Part shown: one piece after another, positions 1 through 8,903 of the stretch
Numbering within the stretch: the stretch's first letter is position 1
Layout: every line of letters begins with the position of its first letter
Assembly: GCA_002457055.1 (NCBI GenBank)
Contig: NTKT01000001.1
Coordinates: 1 to 64,000 of the forward strand
DNA length: 64,000 nucleotides
Direction: 5' to 3'
Origin: Rhodobacteraceae bacterium MED-G08
GTDB lineage: Bacteria; Pseudomonadota; Alphaproteobacteria; Rhodobacterales; Rhodobacteraceae
Notes under the pieces: generated by a model
What the model was told of the DNA's origin: nothing
Databases searched by the model: none
What the model saw: the letters and a program-made list of their open reading frames with translations, nothing else
Made by a program: the position numbers and the translations under genes

Positions 1-649
1 ACGCCATCAAAAAGTTTTAGAGGAAGCGCCAGGCCCTTGTATCTCAGACAAAGAACGGAAGTTAATTGGAAAAACATGCGCAGATGCAGTTGCTAAAATT
101 GATTACATTGGTGCCGGCACCATCGAATTTTTATATGAGAATGGAGAATTTTACTTCATTGAAATGAACACACGACTTCAAGTTGAGCACCCAGTAACGG
201 AGGCCATATTTGGCGTGGACTTAGTGAGAGAACAAATTTGCGTTGCATCAGGACAACCACTTTCATTTGTACAGGAGCAGCTTGAAATAAATGGCCATTC
301 AATCGAAGTACGCATTAATGCTGAAAAATTACCTAACTTTTCACCTAGTCCGGGAAAAGTAACCGCTTATCACGCTCCCGGTGGACTTGGAGTAAGAATG
401 GATAGCGCAATTTACAATGGCTACTCAATTCCACCTTACTACGATAGTCTTATCGGAAAATTAATCGTTCATGGTGAGGATAGAAAAGAAGCAATAGCAC
501 GTTTAAGACGAGCTTTGGGTGAATTAATCATAGATGGTATAGACACTACTGTTCCATTATTTGAAGAGCTTCTTAATGAGGATGATATCGTAAACGGTGA
601 TTATAATATTCATTGGTTAGAGAAGTGGTTAGATAGTAGATTCAAGTAG
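1..649 (+). CDS. accC: Acetyl-CoA carboxylase biotin carboxylase subunit, 3' part
   Basis: This is the C-terminal part (about 215 residues) of biotin carboxylase, which carboxylates biotin on the AccB carrier using ATP and bicarbonate in the first step of fatty acid synthesis. The open frame starts at base 2 and continues from outside the window. It contains the ATP-grasp active-site stretch [15 protein letters not shown], with the metal-binding Glu and Asn and the catalytic Arg, and then the C-terminal lid domain ([18 protein letters not shown]). The ATG at 164 is internal, not the start. The family is about 450 residues long, so roughly half the gene is present. In alphaproteobacteria accB-accC is often followed by aat, as here. 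Confidence 0.96.
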   Translation, partial: RHQKVLEEAPGPCISDKERKLIGKTCADAVAKIDYIGAGTIEFLYENGEFYFIEMNTRLQVEHPVTEAIFGVDLVREQICVASGQPLSFVQEQLEINGHSIEVRINAEKLPNFSPSPGKVTAYHAPGGLGVRMDSAIYNGYSIPPYYDSLIGKLIVHGEDRKEAIARLRRALGELIIDGIDTTVPLFEELLNEDDIVNGDYNIHWLEKWLDSRFK

Positions 650-741
650 GGATCTATTCCGAGCTATTTAATTATACATTTGCTTTGTATCGGTTTGTTT
701 GCCAATCTCAAGGCACATAACAATACTGAAGTAATTATTGT

Positions 742-1383
742 ATGACTGGAGAGCTGACACCAGACATTCTGCTATCCGCATATCGTGCGGGTATTTTCCC
801 TATGGCCGAAAGTGCAACCGACGAAAACATCTTTTGGGTAGATCCAAAATATAGAGGAATTATGCCACTGAATAACTTCCATGTTTCAAAGTCTTTACGA
901 CGAGCAATATTAAAACTGGATTATCAAATTTCCGTAAATACAAGTTTTAAGGAAGTAATAAAAATGTGTGCTGAGAGACCCGAAACATGGATTAATCATG
1001 ATATACTAACCAATTATTGTCTATTACACCAAATCGGCCATGCGCATTGCCTTGAAGTTTGGTCTGACAAAAAACTAGTTGGAGGTATATACGGCGTATC
1101 GATTGGAGCAGTATTTTTCGGTGAAAGTATGTTTTCAAAAAAAAATAATGCATCTAAAATAGCGCTTGCTTATTTAGTAGATAGACTAAAAAAAACAGGC
1201 TTTAAACTTTTTGATACTCAATTTTTAACACCACATTTGGCCAGCCTGGGTGCTATTGAAATTCCAAAGACAAAGTACAAAGTTTTGTTATTCCAAGCAG
1301 TTGAAAAAACTGCAAATTTCAATGCAAACGACTATTCACCCGATGCATCAGCCATAGCGCAACGAAGGGCCCAAACATCATAA
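742..1383 (+). CDS. aat: Leucyl/phenylalanyl-tRNA-protein transferase
   Basis: Aat transfers Leu or Phe from charged tRNA to proteins with N-terminal Arg or Lys, marking them for ClpS/ClpAP degradation in the N-end rule pathway. The 213-residue length is normal. Family motifs are present: AYRAGIFPMAE near the N terminus, WVDPKYRGIMP, GGIYGVSIGAVFFGESMF in the middle and LFDTQFLTPHLASLGA towards the end. It lies 92 bp after accC on the same strand. Its last 52 bp overlap the 3' end of the convergent DUF2155 gene, which is an unusually long overlap for two real genes. Confidence 0.95.
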   Translation: MTGELTPDILLSAYRAGIFPMAESATDENIFWVDPKYRGIMPLNNFHVSKSLRRAILKLDYQISVNTSFKEVIKMCAERPETWINHDILTNYCLLHQIGHAHCLEVWSDKKLVGGIYGVSIGAVFFGESMFSKKNNASKIALAYLVDRLKKTGFKLFDTQFLTPHLASLGAIEIPKTKYKVLLFQAVEKTANFNANDYSPDASAIAQRRAQTS

Positions 1384-1718
1384 CGGGCATGGTCCAAAGG
1401 GTTCAATGCAGGTGAAGAGGCTATCATCCATCCGTCAAAGATATTTTTCTGCTCTGGATCTTCACTTATTACCAGACGTACGAACGCATCTCCTGCAGGA
1501 TTATTTAGAGGAAAACGGCAACCTTTTAATAGTACTGATAGGGTTCCAAAAATAGCAGTATCTCCAGAATAAAGTGGAATGTCTTTTACCTTCCCACTAA
1601 CTTTATCCAGTCCCCTTAGGATGGCTCCATCTGCAATTTCCGTTTTTACTTCTTGGGATACCAAAAACCCTGGCAAAAAGAGACTAAAAATTAAAAACCA
1701 AAGAACTGGTTTAAACAT
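1332..1718 (-). CDS. DUF2155 domain-containing exported protein
   Basis: This 128-residue protein has an N-terminal hydrophobic signal segment (about residues 4-20) and resembles the DUF2155 family of alphaproteobacteria, with the features ILRGLDKVSGK, GCRFPLNNP, FDGWMIASSPALNPLDHARYD and a final Cys (LRC). No biochemical function is established for the family, and I assign none. Its start codon overlaps the stop of mlaD by one base (TAATG), so it is probably translationally coupled to mlaD. Two cysteines (in GCRF and LRC) could form a disulfide in the periplasm; that is inference. Confidence 0.85.
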   Translation of the reverse strand: MFKPVLWFLIFSLFLPGFLVSQEVKTEIADGAILRGLDKVSGKVKDIPLYSGDTAIFGTLSVLLKGCRFPLNNPAGDAFVRLVISEDPEQKNIFDGWMIASSPALNPLDHARYDVWALRCAMADASGE

Positions 1719-2167
1719 TATTCATCCTTGCCAGTGACAAACTTCATAAGTAATGAAATGAAACTTACTGCACCCTGCGTTTCACCAAACTCTGAACCAT
1801 CTGTCATAAAGTCGAAGGATCCGCCTGGTAGTATTTCAACAAAACTTCCACCCAAAAGTCCTTCAGATGATATAATTGCAGCACTATCATCAGGCATCTG
1901 GTATTCTGGCTTTATAGACAATCGAGCAATAGCCTGAAAAGTTTCTGGATCTAAACTCAAATTTGAGACACTACCAATTTTAACTCCGGCTAGCCGGACA
2001 TCTGTCCCAACCGTAATACCTTCAGCTGACCTAAACTTCGCATTAACTGTATACTGACCAGCGCTGAATCCAACGTCTGAGAACCTCCAAAGGAAGACCG
2101 CAAAGATGATTGCGATACCTAGTACCATTGCCCCGACGATTGTCTCTGCTACATTCCTCGACATCAT
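1718..2167 (-). CDS. mlaD: Outer-membrane lipid asymmetry protein MlaD (MCE family)
   Basis: MlaD is the periplasmic, inner-membrane-anchored MCE-domain subunit of the Mla phospholipid transport system. The 149-residue protein has one N-terminal transmembrane helix (about residues 8-28) and a single MCE domain with VNAKFRSAEGITVGTDVRLAGVKIG-type sequence split over residues 42-67. The gene sits alone here with NDUFA12 and DUF2155, without mlaE, mlaF or mlaC. This isolated placement next to NDUFA12 is familiar in alphaproteobacteria. A 13-bp gap separates it from the NDUFA12 gene upstream, so all three minus-strand genes probably form one operon. Confidence 0.9.
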   Translation of the reverse strand: MMSRNVAETIVGAMVLGIAIIFAVFLWRFSDVGFSAGQYTVNAKFRSAEGITVGTDVRLAGVKIGSVSNLSLDPETFQAIARLSIKPEYQMPDDSAAIISSEGLLGGSFVEILPGGSFDFMTDGSEFGETQGAVSFISLLMKFVTGKDE

Positions 2168-2180
2168 TCATTCTCTTATG

Positions 2181-2564
2181 TCACTGTGGAATCCATGGTT
2201 CATAATCAGCAGCTTTTGTTTCTTTCGCACTCCGCATTGATCCAGAAGGTGCATAAGCTAAAGGAGATCCTGTCAAATTCTCCTGATGCGGTTTCTCCCA
2301 TTTCTTTTTCACGACACTTTCTTCGGATGGTGGTTTATCCCAAGTTTTGTGAAGCCATCCATGCCATTCTGGACTAACCCTGCTAGCCTCCACTTCTCCA
2401 TTATAAATGACCCATCTACGATTATCTTGACGATCACGGAAGTACAAGTTCCCCTGATCATCTTCTCCAACCTTTACACCTTTTCTCCAGGTAAAAATTT
2501 GTGTTCCAATTGTCTGACTGTTCCACCAGGTGAAAATTCGCGAAAAGAAACTTCCTAGTCCCAT
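2181..2564 (-). CDS. NADH:ubiquinone oxidoreductase accessory subunit NDUFA12
   Basis: This gene encodes the NDUFA12 (B17.2) homologue, an accessory subunit of respiratory complex I shared by alphaproteobacteria and mitochondria. It is about 127 residues long with family features GTQIFTWRKGVKVGED, NLYFRDR and RRWVIYNGEVEASRVSPEWHGWLH (here broken up for length). I chose the ATG at 2564 because a GGAG Shine-Dalgarno sits just upstream; the longer frame would need a TTG at 2579 that overlaps that GGAG. It is a strong taxonomic marker, because outside alphaproteobacteria this subunit is essentially mitochondrial. Confidence 0.92.
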   Translation of the reverse strand: MGLGSFFSRIFTWWNSQTIGTQIFTWRKGVKVGEDDQGNLYFRDRQDNRRWVIYNGEVEASRVSPEWHGWLHKTWDKPPSEESVVKKKWEKPHQENLTGSPLAYAPSGSMRSAKETKAADYEPWIPQ

Positions 2565-2635
2565 AAAATTCTCCAGCAATATTTTGCCATTTAAAAACTA
2601 ATTCAACGATATGCTTTGTTTACTTAACACTTTAG

Positions 2636-3904
2636 TTAACTTGCACTAGCAGGCTCTTTCTGTTTGTCGGCGTAAATCATAAGCGGCTTGGCTTCCGTTG
2701 AAGTTATTACTTCATCGTTGATTACTACTTCACTTACCTCTTCCATGCCTGGCAATTCAAACATAGTATCTAGTAACGTATTCTCTAATATAGAGCGTAA
2801 TCCACGAGCTCCTGTTTTTCGCTCTATCGCTTTCTCAGCTATTGCCTCTAATGCATCGTCGGTGAAGGTTAGTTTAGTATCCTCAATCTCAAAAAGTCGT
2901 TGATATTGTTTAATTAAAGCATTCTTGGGCTGGGTCAAAATCGTAACAAGAGCATCTTTATCCAAGTCCTCCAATGTAGCAAGAACAGGTAAACGCCCAA
3001 CAAATTCTGGGATTAGCCCAAATTTCAATAGATCTTCAGGTTCTAGTTGCTTAAATATCTCCCCAATACCACTTTCATCAATATCACGCACATCGGCGCC
3101 AAAGCCCATAGCACTGCCCTTGCCGCGTTGAGAAATCACTTTATCCAAGCCAGCAAAAGCGCCACCACATATAAATAATATATTTGTTGTATCTACCTGT
3201 AAAAATTCCTGCTGAGGGTGTTTTCTTCCGCCTTGCGGCGGTACGCTCGCAACCGTACCTTCCATTAACTTTAGTAAAGCCTGCTGAACCCCTTCACCGG
3301 AAACATCTCTGGTGATAGAGGGATTCTCTGATTTTCTAGTAATTTTATCGACTTCATCAATATAAACTATACCGCGTTGAGCGCGCTCAACATTATATTC
3401 AGCCGACTGAAGAAGTTTTAAGATAATGTTCTCAACATCTTCTCCCACATAGCCAGCTTCAGTTAATGTAGTAGCATCAGCCATCGTAAAAGGAACATCT
3501 AATATACGAGCAAGAGTTTGTGCTAACAAAGTTTTTCCACACCCCGTTGGGCCAATTAAAAGAATATTAGACTTTGAGAGCTCTATATCACTGGATTTTG
3601 ATGAGTGATTGAGTCTTTTGTAATGATTATGTACGGCTACTGACAGCACCCTTTTAGCCATTTCTTGGCCTATCACGTAGTCATCCAAAACATCACAGAT
3701 TTCTCGTGGCGTAGGAACTCCGTCAGTAGATTTTAAACCAGTTGCTTTAGTTTCTTCACGAATTATGTCCATGCATAATTCGACACATTCATCACAGATA
3801 AAGACAGTCGGGCCAGCAATAAGCTTCCGAACCTCATGCTGGCTTTTTCCACAAAAGCTGCAGTAAAGGGTATTTTTGCTATCCGAACCTGACCTAGATG
3901 ACAT
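2636..3904 (-). CDS. clpX: ATP-dependent Clp protease ATP-binding subunit ClpX
   Basis: ClpX is the AAA+ unfoldase that recognises tagged substrates and feeds them to ClpP. The 422-residue protein starts with a treble-clef zinc domain (Cys15, Cys18, Cys37, Cys40), followed by the AAA+ module with Walker A GPTGCGKT at 118-125 and Walker B IVYIDEVD around 179-186, the pore loop GYVG, and sensor-2 GARGLR near the end. It lies about 117 bp after clpP and is transcribed in the same direction, the usual clpP-clpX order. Length and motifs are fully canonical. Confidence 0.97.
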   Translation of the reverse strand: MSSRSGSDSKNTLYCSFCGKSQHEVRKLIAGPTVFICDECVELCMDIIREETKATGLKSTDGVPTPREICDVLDDYVIGQEMAKRVLSVAVHNHYKRLNHSSKSSDIELSKSNILLIGPTGCGKTLLAQTLARILDVPFTMADATTLTEAGYVGEDVENIILKLLQSAEYNVERAQRGIVYIDEVDKITRKSENPSITRDVSGEGVQQALLKLMEGTVASVPPQGGRKHPQQEFLQVDTTNILFICGGAFAGLDKVISQRGKGSAMGFGADVRDIDESGIGEIFKQLEPEDLLKFGLIPEFVGRLPVLATLEDLDKDALVTILTQPKNALIKQYQRLFEIEDTKLTFTDDALEAIAEKAIERKTGARGLRSILENTLLDTMFELPGMEEVSEVVINDEVITSTEAKPLMIYADKQKEPASAS

Positions 3905-4021
3905 ATTACTCCTTTCAAAGCCCTAAAGTTCTATTATTACAGCCTTCTTCTTTACTTTAATTGTAGGGCACTCAGTAGCAAGCTACAATGGTATTTTAAA
4001 TTTTTATAATTAGCTATTGTA

Positions 4022-4648
4022 TTATTTTTCATCATCACTTGTACGCTTTGTCACGATTTCATCAATGAGGCCCCACTCCTTAGCATCTTCAGGAGACATA
4101 AAGTTATCCCGTTCAAGGGCTGCTTCGACAGTCTCAAATTTTTGTCCAGTATGATGAACATAGATTTCATTCAATCGTTTCTTGAGCTTTAAAGTTTCTT
4201 CAGCGTGTATCATTATATCGGTCGCCTGCCCTTCATAACCACCAGAAGGTTGATGAACCATCACTCGGCTGTTTGGTAGCGAGAAACGCATACCCTCCTC
4301 CCCAGCAGTCAGCAAAAGCGATCCCATGGAGGCCGCTTGCCCTATAACAAGTGTAGATACTTTTGGCTTAATATACTGCATTGTATCATAAATGGACAAA
4401 CCTGAAGTCACTACTCCACCCGGGCTGTTTATGTACATACTTATATCTTTGGTAGGGTTTTCAGCCTCAAGGTGAAGCAGTTGAGCCACTACCAAACTAG
4501 ACATTCCATCATGAACTGGACCATTTAGAAAAATAATACGTTCTTTAAGCAGTCTTGAGAAAATATCATATGCTCTTTCGCCACGACTAGTTTGTTCCAC
4601 AACCATAGGAACTAAGGTATTCATATAAACGTCAATTGGATCTTTCAT
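4022..4648 (-). CDS. clpP: ATP-dependent Clp protease proteolytic subunit ClpP
   Basis: ClpP is the tetradecameric serine protease chamber used with ClpX. With the start at 4648 the protein is 208 residues and carries the triad Ser107 (GQAASMGS), His132 (MVHQPSGG) and Asp181. I chose this ATG because the sequence [19 protein letters not shown] matches the usual beginning of alphaproteobacterial ClpP and a purine-rich AGAGA lies just upstream. The open frame extends 31 codons further to 4741, but that extension does not resemble ClpP and is probably untranslated leader. Confidence 0.95.
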   Translation of the reverse strand: MKDPIDVYMNTLVPMVVEQTSRGERAYDIFSRLLKERIIFLNGPVHDGMSSLVVAQLLHLEAENPTKDISMYINSPGGVVTSGLSIYDTMQYIKPKVSTLVIGQAASMGSLLLTAGEEGMRFSLPNSRVMVHQPSGGYEGQATDIMIHAEETLKLKKRLNEIYVHHTGQKFETVEAALERDNFMSPEDAKEWGLIDEIVTKRTSDDEK

Positions 4649-4835
4649 AGATTCTCTGCCTATTATTTTGTAAAGTTCATTTATTGTTCTAGTATTAGCA
4701 AAGGGTGGCTGCAATAGCTCAAGCCTAAAAGATTTTATCAAAACTACAGTTTTTCTGGTATCTCTTCTAAAATGCAGGTTCTTGCTAGATAATTAACTTA
4801 ACTTTACATTTTACATCGCGCGTGGATTAATTCAC

Positions 4836-5849
4836 ATGATAAATGATAAATTTGTTTCTAAAGGTGCTGCAAGTTTTACCCTAGATGACAATAGGGAAAA
4901 GCAAGTATTTTATTTTTTATTACTACCAAAATTAACAATGCTTGCTTTCAGCTCTGCATTAGAGCCTTTAAGAATTGTCAACCAGCTGACACAAAAAGAG
5001 ATTTATAATTGGCATATCCTAACACCTGGAAATATGCCTGTTACTTGCTCAAACGGGGTGGTTATAAATCCAGACACAGAATTAGAGGACGTTCAAAAAA
5101 ATGCTACCATTTTTGTCTGTTCGGGTGTGGAGCCCATGTTTACTGCGGATAAGCAAGTTATTAATTGGATTCGCAAACAACACAGAATGGGATCTAAATT
5201 TGGAGGAATTTGTAGTGGCGCCTATGCTCTAGCTAAGGCTGGAATAATCGGACCCTCCAAATTTACTCTACACTGGGAAAACCAACCGGGTTTTATTGAG
5301 ACTTTTCCAGAGCTATCACCAACACAAAGTCTTTTTGAAATTGAAAAAAACTTAATTACCTGCGGTGGTGGGAGTGCTGCGACTGATATGATGTTGCATT
5401 TAATAGAGGAAAGCTTAGGGAGGGAGGTCGCGATTGTTGTTGCGGATATGTGCATTCACAAAAGAGCAAGTGGTCAAAAGGCTCCACAAAAATCCTCGTT
5501 ATCCGTAGCACTTGGATCCCGCAATCTTCATCTTATTTCGGCTATTCAAGTAATGACGGAAACTGTAGAAGAACCCTTACCATTAGTTAAAATGTGTGAA
5601 ATTCTAAAAATATCTCGTCGTCAATTAGAGCGGCTATTTAAACGGTATACACAACAATCTCCAATCCAGTTTTACTACTCTCTGCGGCTTGAAAAAGCGC
5701 ATGCACTTTTAAATGAAACAAATATGTCAATAACAGAAATAGCAACAGCGACAGGCTTCAATAGCGTATCTCATCTATCACGCCAATTTAAGGCAAAATA
5801 TAGTATCTCCCCCACTTCTTTCCGAAAAGGTTGGCATCTGAACACTTGA
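4836..5849 (+). CDS. GlxA/AraC family transcriptional regulator with DJ-1/PfpI domain
   Basis: This 337-residue regulator has an N-terminal DJ-1/PfpI (class I amidotransferase-like) domain and a C-terminal AraC-type DNA-binding domain with two helix-turn-helix motifs (ILKISRRQLERLFKRY and MSITEIATATGFNSVSHLSRQF, given in parts). The Cys of the nucleophile elbow is kept (GGICSGAYALAKAG). The GlxA group includes GbdR and CdhR, which respond to glycine betaine and carnitine catabolites. Because the window also has a sarcosine oxidase operon, a role in methylated-amine catabolism is possible, but that operon is 20 kb away and the link is only inference. It is divergent from clpP. Confidence 0.85.
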   Translation: MINDKFVSKGAASFTLDDNREKQVFYFLLLPKLTMLAFSSALEPLRIVNQLTQKEIYNWHILTPGNMPVTCSNGVVINPDTELEDVQKNATIFVCSGVEPMFTADKQVINWIRKQHRMGSKFGGICSGAYALAKAGIIGPSKFTLHWENQPGFIETFPELSPTQSLFEIEKNLITCGGGSAATDMMLHLIEESLGREVAIVVADMCIHKRASGQKAPQKSSLSVALGSRNLHLISAIQVMTETVEEPLPLVKMCEILKISRRQLERLFKRYTQQSPIQFYYSLRLEKAHALLNETNMSITEIATATGFNSVSHLSRQFKAKYSISPTSFRKGWHLNT

Positions 5850-5905
5850 TTGAATTTTTAATAAACCCTTCTAATTCAAAGAGAGTTGTTAGATTACGAG
5901 ATGAC

Positions 5906-7087
5906 ATGAATAATCATAAAATTATACCTACTAGAGAAGCTGGCCTCGAACGGTTGAAGGCTTTCTTACCTTCAGCTGGCAAAAACTACGCCGCGTTTAG
6001 AAACTATGATCTCGGTCAAGAGAAACATTTTAATGTGTCGATGCTTTCTCCCTACATACGTCACCGAGTTTTAACCGAAACCGAAGTCTTAAAATCTGTC
6101 CTTCAGTCGCATTCACAAAAAAGCGCAGAGAAATTTATACAAGAGATATTCTGGCGAACTTATTGGAAGGGCTGGTTAGAGATGAGGCCAACAGTTTGGG
6201 CTGAATACTGTTCCAACCTAAATAAGCTCTATGATCAATTACAAACACAATCTGGCCTTCGAAGATCTTGGGAGGATGCCTGCTCAGGAAACACTGGTAT
6301 AGATTGCTTTGATAGCTGGGCGAAAGAATTGTTTGAAATAGGCTATTTACACAATCATTCCAGAATGTGGTTTGCGTCTATTTGGATCCATACACTGGAG
6401 CTCCCTTGGGAGCTCGGAGCAGATTTTTTCCTCCGTCATTTACTGGATGCTGACCCCGCATCGAATACTTTGAGTTGGCGGTGGGTTGGTGGAGCTCAAA
6501 CTATTGGGAAGACGTATATGGCTTCTGCGCAAAACATTCAAAAGTTCACAAAAGGCCGCTTTTACCCAAGAAATTTATCCCGAACTCCTAAAATGATCCA
6601 GAGCAGCAATAATCCTGATCGGCTACCTATTTCATTTGATGCTGTTCCAGATAATCCCAAAAATTATGCAATTTTGCTTCATTGGGAAGACATGGATTGG
6701 TCAGGATTAAAAGACCTCCTACCAAATGCAAAAAAAATATTCTGTTTGGTTCCAAATAACGAGCCAAAACCATTAATTGCATCTAATTTACAACAAAATT
6801 TTAGAAAAAAATTAGTAGACGACTCTTTAATGCGTTGGCAAAAGAACTTTGGATCAGTTAAATTTATAGAGAACTTAGAGGCTTTGAAAAGTGATGCCTT
6901 TGACTCCATTTTTACGAATTATATCACAGTGGGTCATACACGCGACTTTATACAAAACTTTGACTGGGGAAGTACAAAATTGATTAAAATCGCACACGAC
7001 TATGACCGCAGAACCTGGCCTCATGCAACCCATGGATTTTTCCGGTTTAAGGACCAAATAGGGAATTTTTTATTAGCTTTGAATTAA
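5906..7087 (+). CDS. Photolyase/cryptochrome-type FAD-binding protein lacking the N-terminal antenna domain
   Basis: The first ~240 residues match the helical FAD-binding domain of photolyases and cryptochromes, with IFWRTYWKGW, GYLHNHSRMWFASIWIH and HLLDADPASNTLSWRWVGG (split here). The usual N-terminal Rossmann-like photolyase domain is absent: the protein begins almost at once with the flavin domain. About 150 residues follow that look alpha/beta (YAILLHWEDMDW, KKIFCLVPNN, DSIFTNYITVGHTRDF). I chose the ATG at 5906 because family-like sequence begins there; the frame is open to a TTG at 5831, which overlaps the glxA 3' end. Function could be DNA repair or light sensing; I cannot decide from sequence. 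Confidence 0.8.
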   Translation: MNNHKIIPTREAGLERLKAFLPSAGKNYAAFRNYDLGQEKHFNVSMLSPYIRHRVLTETEVLKSVLQSHSQKSAEKFIQEIFWRTYWKGWLEMRPTVWAEYCSNLNKLYDQLQTQSGLRRSWEDACSGNTGIDCFDSWAKELFEIGYLHNHSRMWFASIWIHTLELPWELGADFFLRHLLDADPASNTLSWRWVGGAQTIGKTYMASAQNIQKFTKGRFYPRNLSRTPKMIQSSNNPDRLPISFDAVPDNPKNYAILLHWEDMDWSGLKDLLPNAKKIFCLVPNNEPKPLIASNLQQNFRKKLVDDSLMRWQKNFGSVKFIENLEALKSDAFDSIFTNYITVGHTRDFIQNFDWGSTKLIKIAHDYDRRTWPHATHGFFRFKDQIGNFLLALN

Positions 7088-7129
7088 TACTATCGTACAA
7101 ATTCAAATAATATAATTGTAAAACGAGTT

Positions 7130-7167
7130 TTTATTTAACCCCCAAGTTGACATGGGGGTTAAATAAA
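7130..7167. terminator. Bidirectional hairpin between convergent genes
   Basis: A perfect 14-bp inverted repeat (arms 7130-7143 and 7154-7167, core AACCCCC/GGGGGTT, 10-base loop) lies between the stop of the photolyase-like gene and the stop of soxF. The AT-rich outer arms give A/T runs on either side, so it can act as a terminator for both convergent transcripts, although the T-tract is not classical on either strand. Confidence 0.75.
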
Positions 7168-7177
7168 TATCAATTTA

Positions 7178-8440
7178 TTAGCTAAACATATCAGCGGTAA
7201 TACCAGAATACCAACCGATAGACTCTTCGTAGGTTGCTTTTCTTAGATCTGCCGCTTCGCCAGTTTTACTTACAAAGCCATCTATTTTAGCAATTTTCTC
7301 GTCAGTAGCTTCGTAAGTAGCTCCCACTTTTACACCATCATTAGTGTCAATCAACGACCAACATGTGTTAGAGAATTTAGCAGGAAATACTTTAGAACCT
7401 GTCAGTGCTCCTCGAACTGCCATAGCAGCCACTTTTGCTTGTGAGTTCGCTGAATATCCAGATTTAGGCATATCGCCTTGTGCGGAAGCATCTCCAAGCA
7501 CATGGATGTTTTCATCAATTCGACTTTGCATCGTATGCCCCGATACTGGCGCCCAATTCCCTTCGGTGATACCAGCGATTTCACAAATCCTACCTGCTTT
7601 CATAGCGGGTATTACGTTACAGGCATCAACCTTTGTAACTTCTCCATCTATTGTCACAGTCATTGCATCTGGATCAACAGAGACATTACCACCTCCAAAT
7701 TCAGATCCAATCCAGTCAATCATTCCAGAATAATGGTTGCCCCACCCTTCTTGAAATAAACCCATTTTAGAAAATTTTGGTTTTGGATCAGCCACTATTA
7801 TTTTAGCTGTTGGATTTTTTGCCTTAAGTAGATGAGCGGTCATTGAAATGCGCTCATATGGCCCTGGAGGGCATCGGTATGGATTAGGTGGTGCTACCAT
7901 CGCAAAAATACCACCTTGAGGCATCGCTTCAATCTGAGCTTTTAGCAGTTCTGTTTGAGAACCAGCTTTATAAGCATGTGGCATTTTGTTTTGAGCATTT
8001 ATAGTCCAGCCTTCGACTGATCCATCAATGAAATCAATTCCAGGTGACAAAATTAAGCGATCATAATTTAATGTCGAACCACCAGCTAAACTTACAGTCT
8101 TTGCACCTCTGTCTATACCAACAGCCCAATCATGTACCACGTTGATACCGTATTCGGTAGCAAGGTTACCATAGCTGTGACCGATACTATCCAAAGTTCT
8201 AAACCCACCGATGTATAGGTTAGAAAAAAAGCAGGTATAATAACTTCTTGTTGGCTCAACCAAAGTTACATCGATTGCACCTTTACTGTCTTTTGCAATA
8301 TAACGGGCAGCGGTTGCACCGCCTGCACCACCGCCAACGACAACAACCCTTGGCTTGCCACTGGCCATAACGGTTGGTGCAGTTAATGCAGCAGCTATTG
8401 CAGCACTACTCCCTATAAAATTTCGTCTGTCTAATTTCAT
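7178..8440 (-). CDS. soxF: Flavocytochrome c sulfide dehydrogenase flavoprotein subunit (SoxF/FccB)
   Basis: SoxF is a periplasmic FAD protein that oxidises sulfide and passes electrons to a c-type cytochrome. The 420-residue precursor has a Tat signal (RRNFIG) and the dinucleotide-binding motif VVVVGGGAGGATAA near residue 32. Cys70 in SYYTCFFSNLYIGG aligns with the cysteine that binds FAD covalently in Allochromatium FccB. Cys190 (PYRCPPGPYER) and Cys360 (NTCWSLI) match the redox disulfide of that family. It follows soxE by 22 bp, giving the two-subunit flavocytochrome arrangement, and closes the sox cluster. Confidence 0.93.
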   Translation of the reverse strand: MKLDRRNFIGSSAAIAAALTAPTVMASGKPRVVVVGGGAGGATAARYIAKDSKGAIDVTLVEPTRSYYTCFFSNLYIGGFRTLDSIGHSYGNLATEYGINVVHDWAVGIDRGAKTVSLAGGSTLNYDRLILSPGIDFIDGSVEGWTINAQNKMPHAYKAGSQTELLKAQIEAMPQGGIFAMVAPPNPYRCPPGPYERISMTAHLLKAKNPTAKIIVADPKPKFSKMGLFQEGWGNHYSGMIDWIGSEFGGGNVSVDPDAMTVTIDGEVTKVDACNVIPAMKAGRICEIAGITEGNWAPVSGHTMQSRIDENIHVLGDASAQGDMPKSGYSANSQAKVAAMAVRGALTGSKVFPAKFSNTCWSLIDTNDGVKVGATYEATDEKIAKIDGFVSKTGEAADLRKATYEESIGWYSGITADMFS

Positions 8441-8462
8441 GTTTTACCTCCCATTGAAAACA

Positions 8463-8804
8463 TTAATTTAGTCCTTCAAAATATGCAGCCAACGCTGCAA
8501 TTTCTTCATTCGATAGTCTTTTTGCCATCATTTGCATAACTGGGTTTTTACGTACTTTCTGTTTATACTCATGCAATGCAATTATTATATCCCGCTTCGA
8601 TACTCCAATGATGGATGGCACACCAGGAGCTGAGCCCTCTACCTTGTGACATGTCTTACAATCACTCGCTAAATACTCACCGTATTCGGGATCACCCACG
8701 ATGTTTAGGATTTCAGCTGGCAATTCAATTTCCGCAGAATACACTAAACCTGAATAAAAAAAGCAAACTATCGCTGTAAGTATTCCTTTTAAATGGCACG
8801 GCAT
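8463..8804 (-). CDS. soxE: Monohaem c-type cytochrome, SoxE/FccA-like
   Basis: This small exported cytochrome (113 residues) has an N-terminal hydrophobic signal (about residues 5-23) and one haem c site, CKTCH at 49-53; Met residues near 93-97 (VMQMM) could give the axial ligand. Placement directly before soxF makes it the likely electron acceptor subunit of flavocytochrome c sulfide dehydrogenase. Paracoccus SoxE is described as dihaem, so this is a shorter, single-haem version. The start is uncertain because the nearest purine-rich sequence (GAGAG) lies rather far upstream. Confidence 0.82.
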   Translation of the reverse strand: MPCHLKGILTAIVCFFYSGLVYSAEIELPAEILNIVGDPEYGEYLASDCKTCHKVEGSAPGVPSIIGVSKRDIIIALHEYKQKVRKNPVMQMMAKRLSNEEIAALAAYFEGLN

Positions 8805-8903
8805 TCTTTATATTAATCTCTCGCTAGCTAATTTATTATGTTATTTCAGCAAAAAAGTCTCAATAATTCAACATTTTTATGTATTCTTTGTTTTCAGCAA
8901 ATT

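Noticed and set aside
4649-4741. 31-codon N-terminal extension of clpP
   Set aside because: The open frame continues upstream of the ATG at 4648, but the extra residues do not resemble ClpP and the family start [10 protein letters not shown] follows; probably leader.
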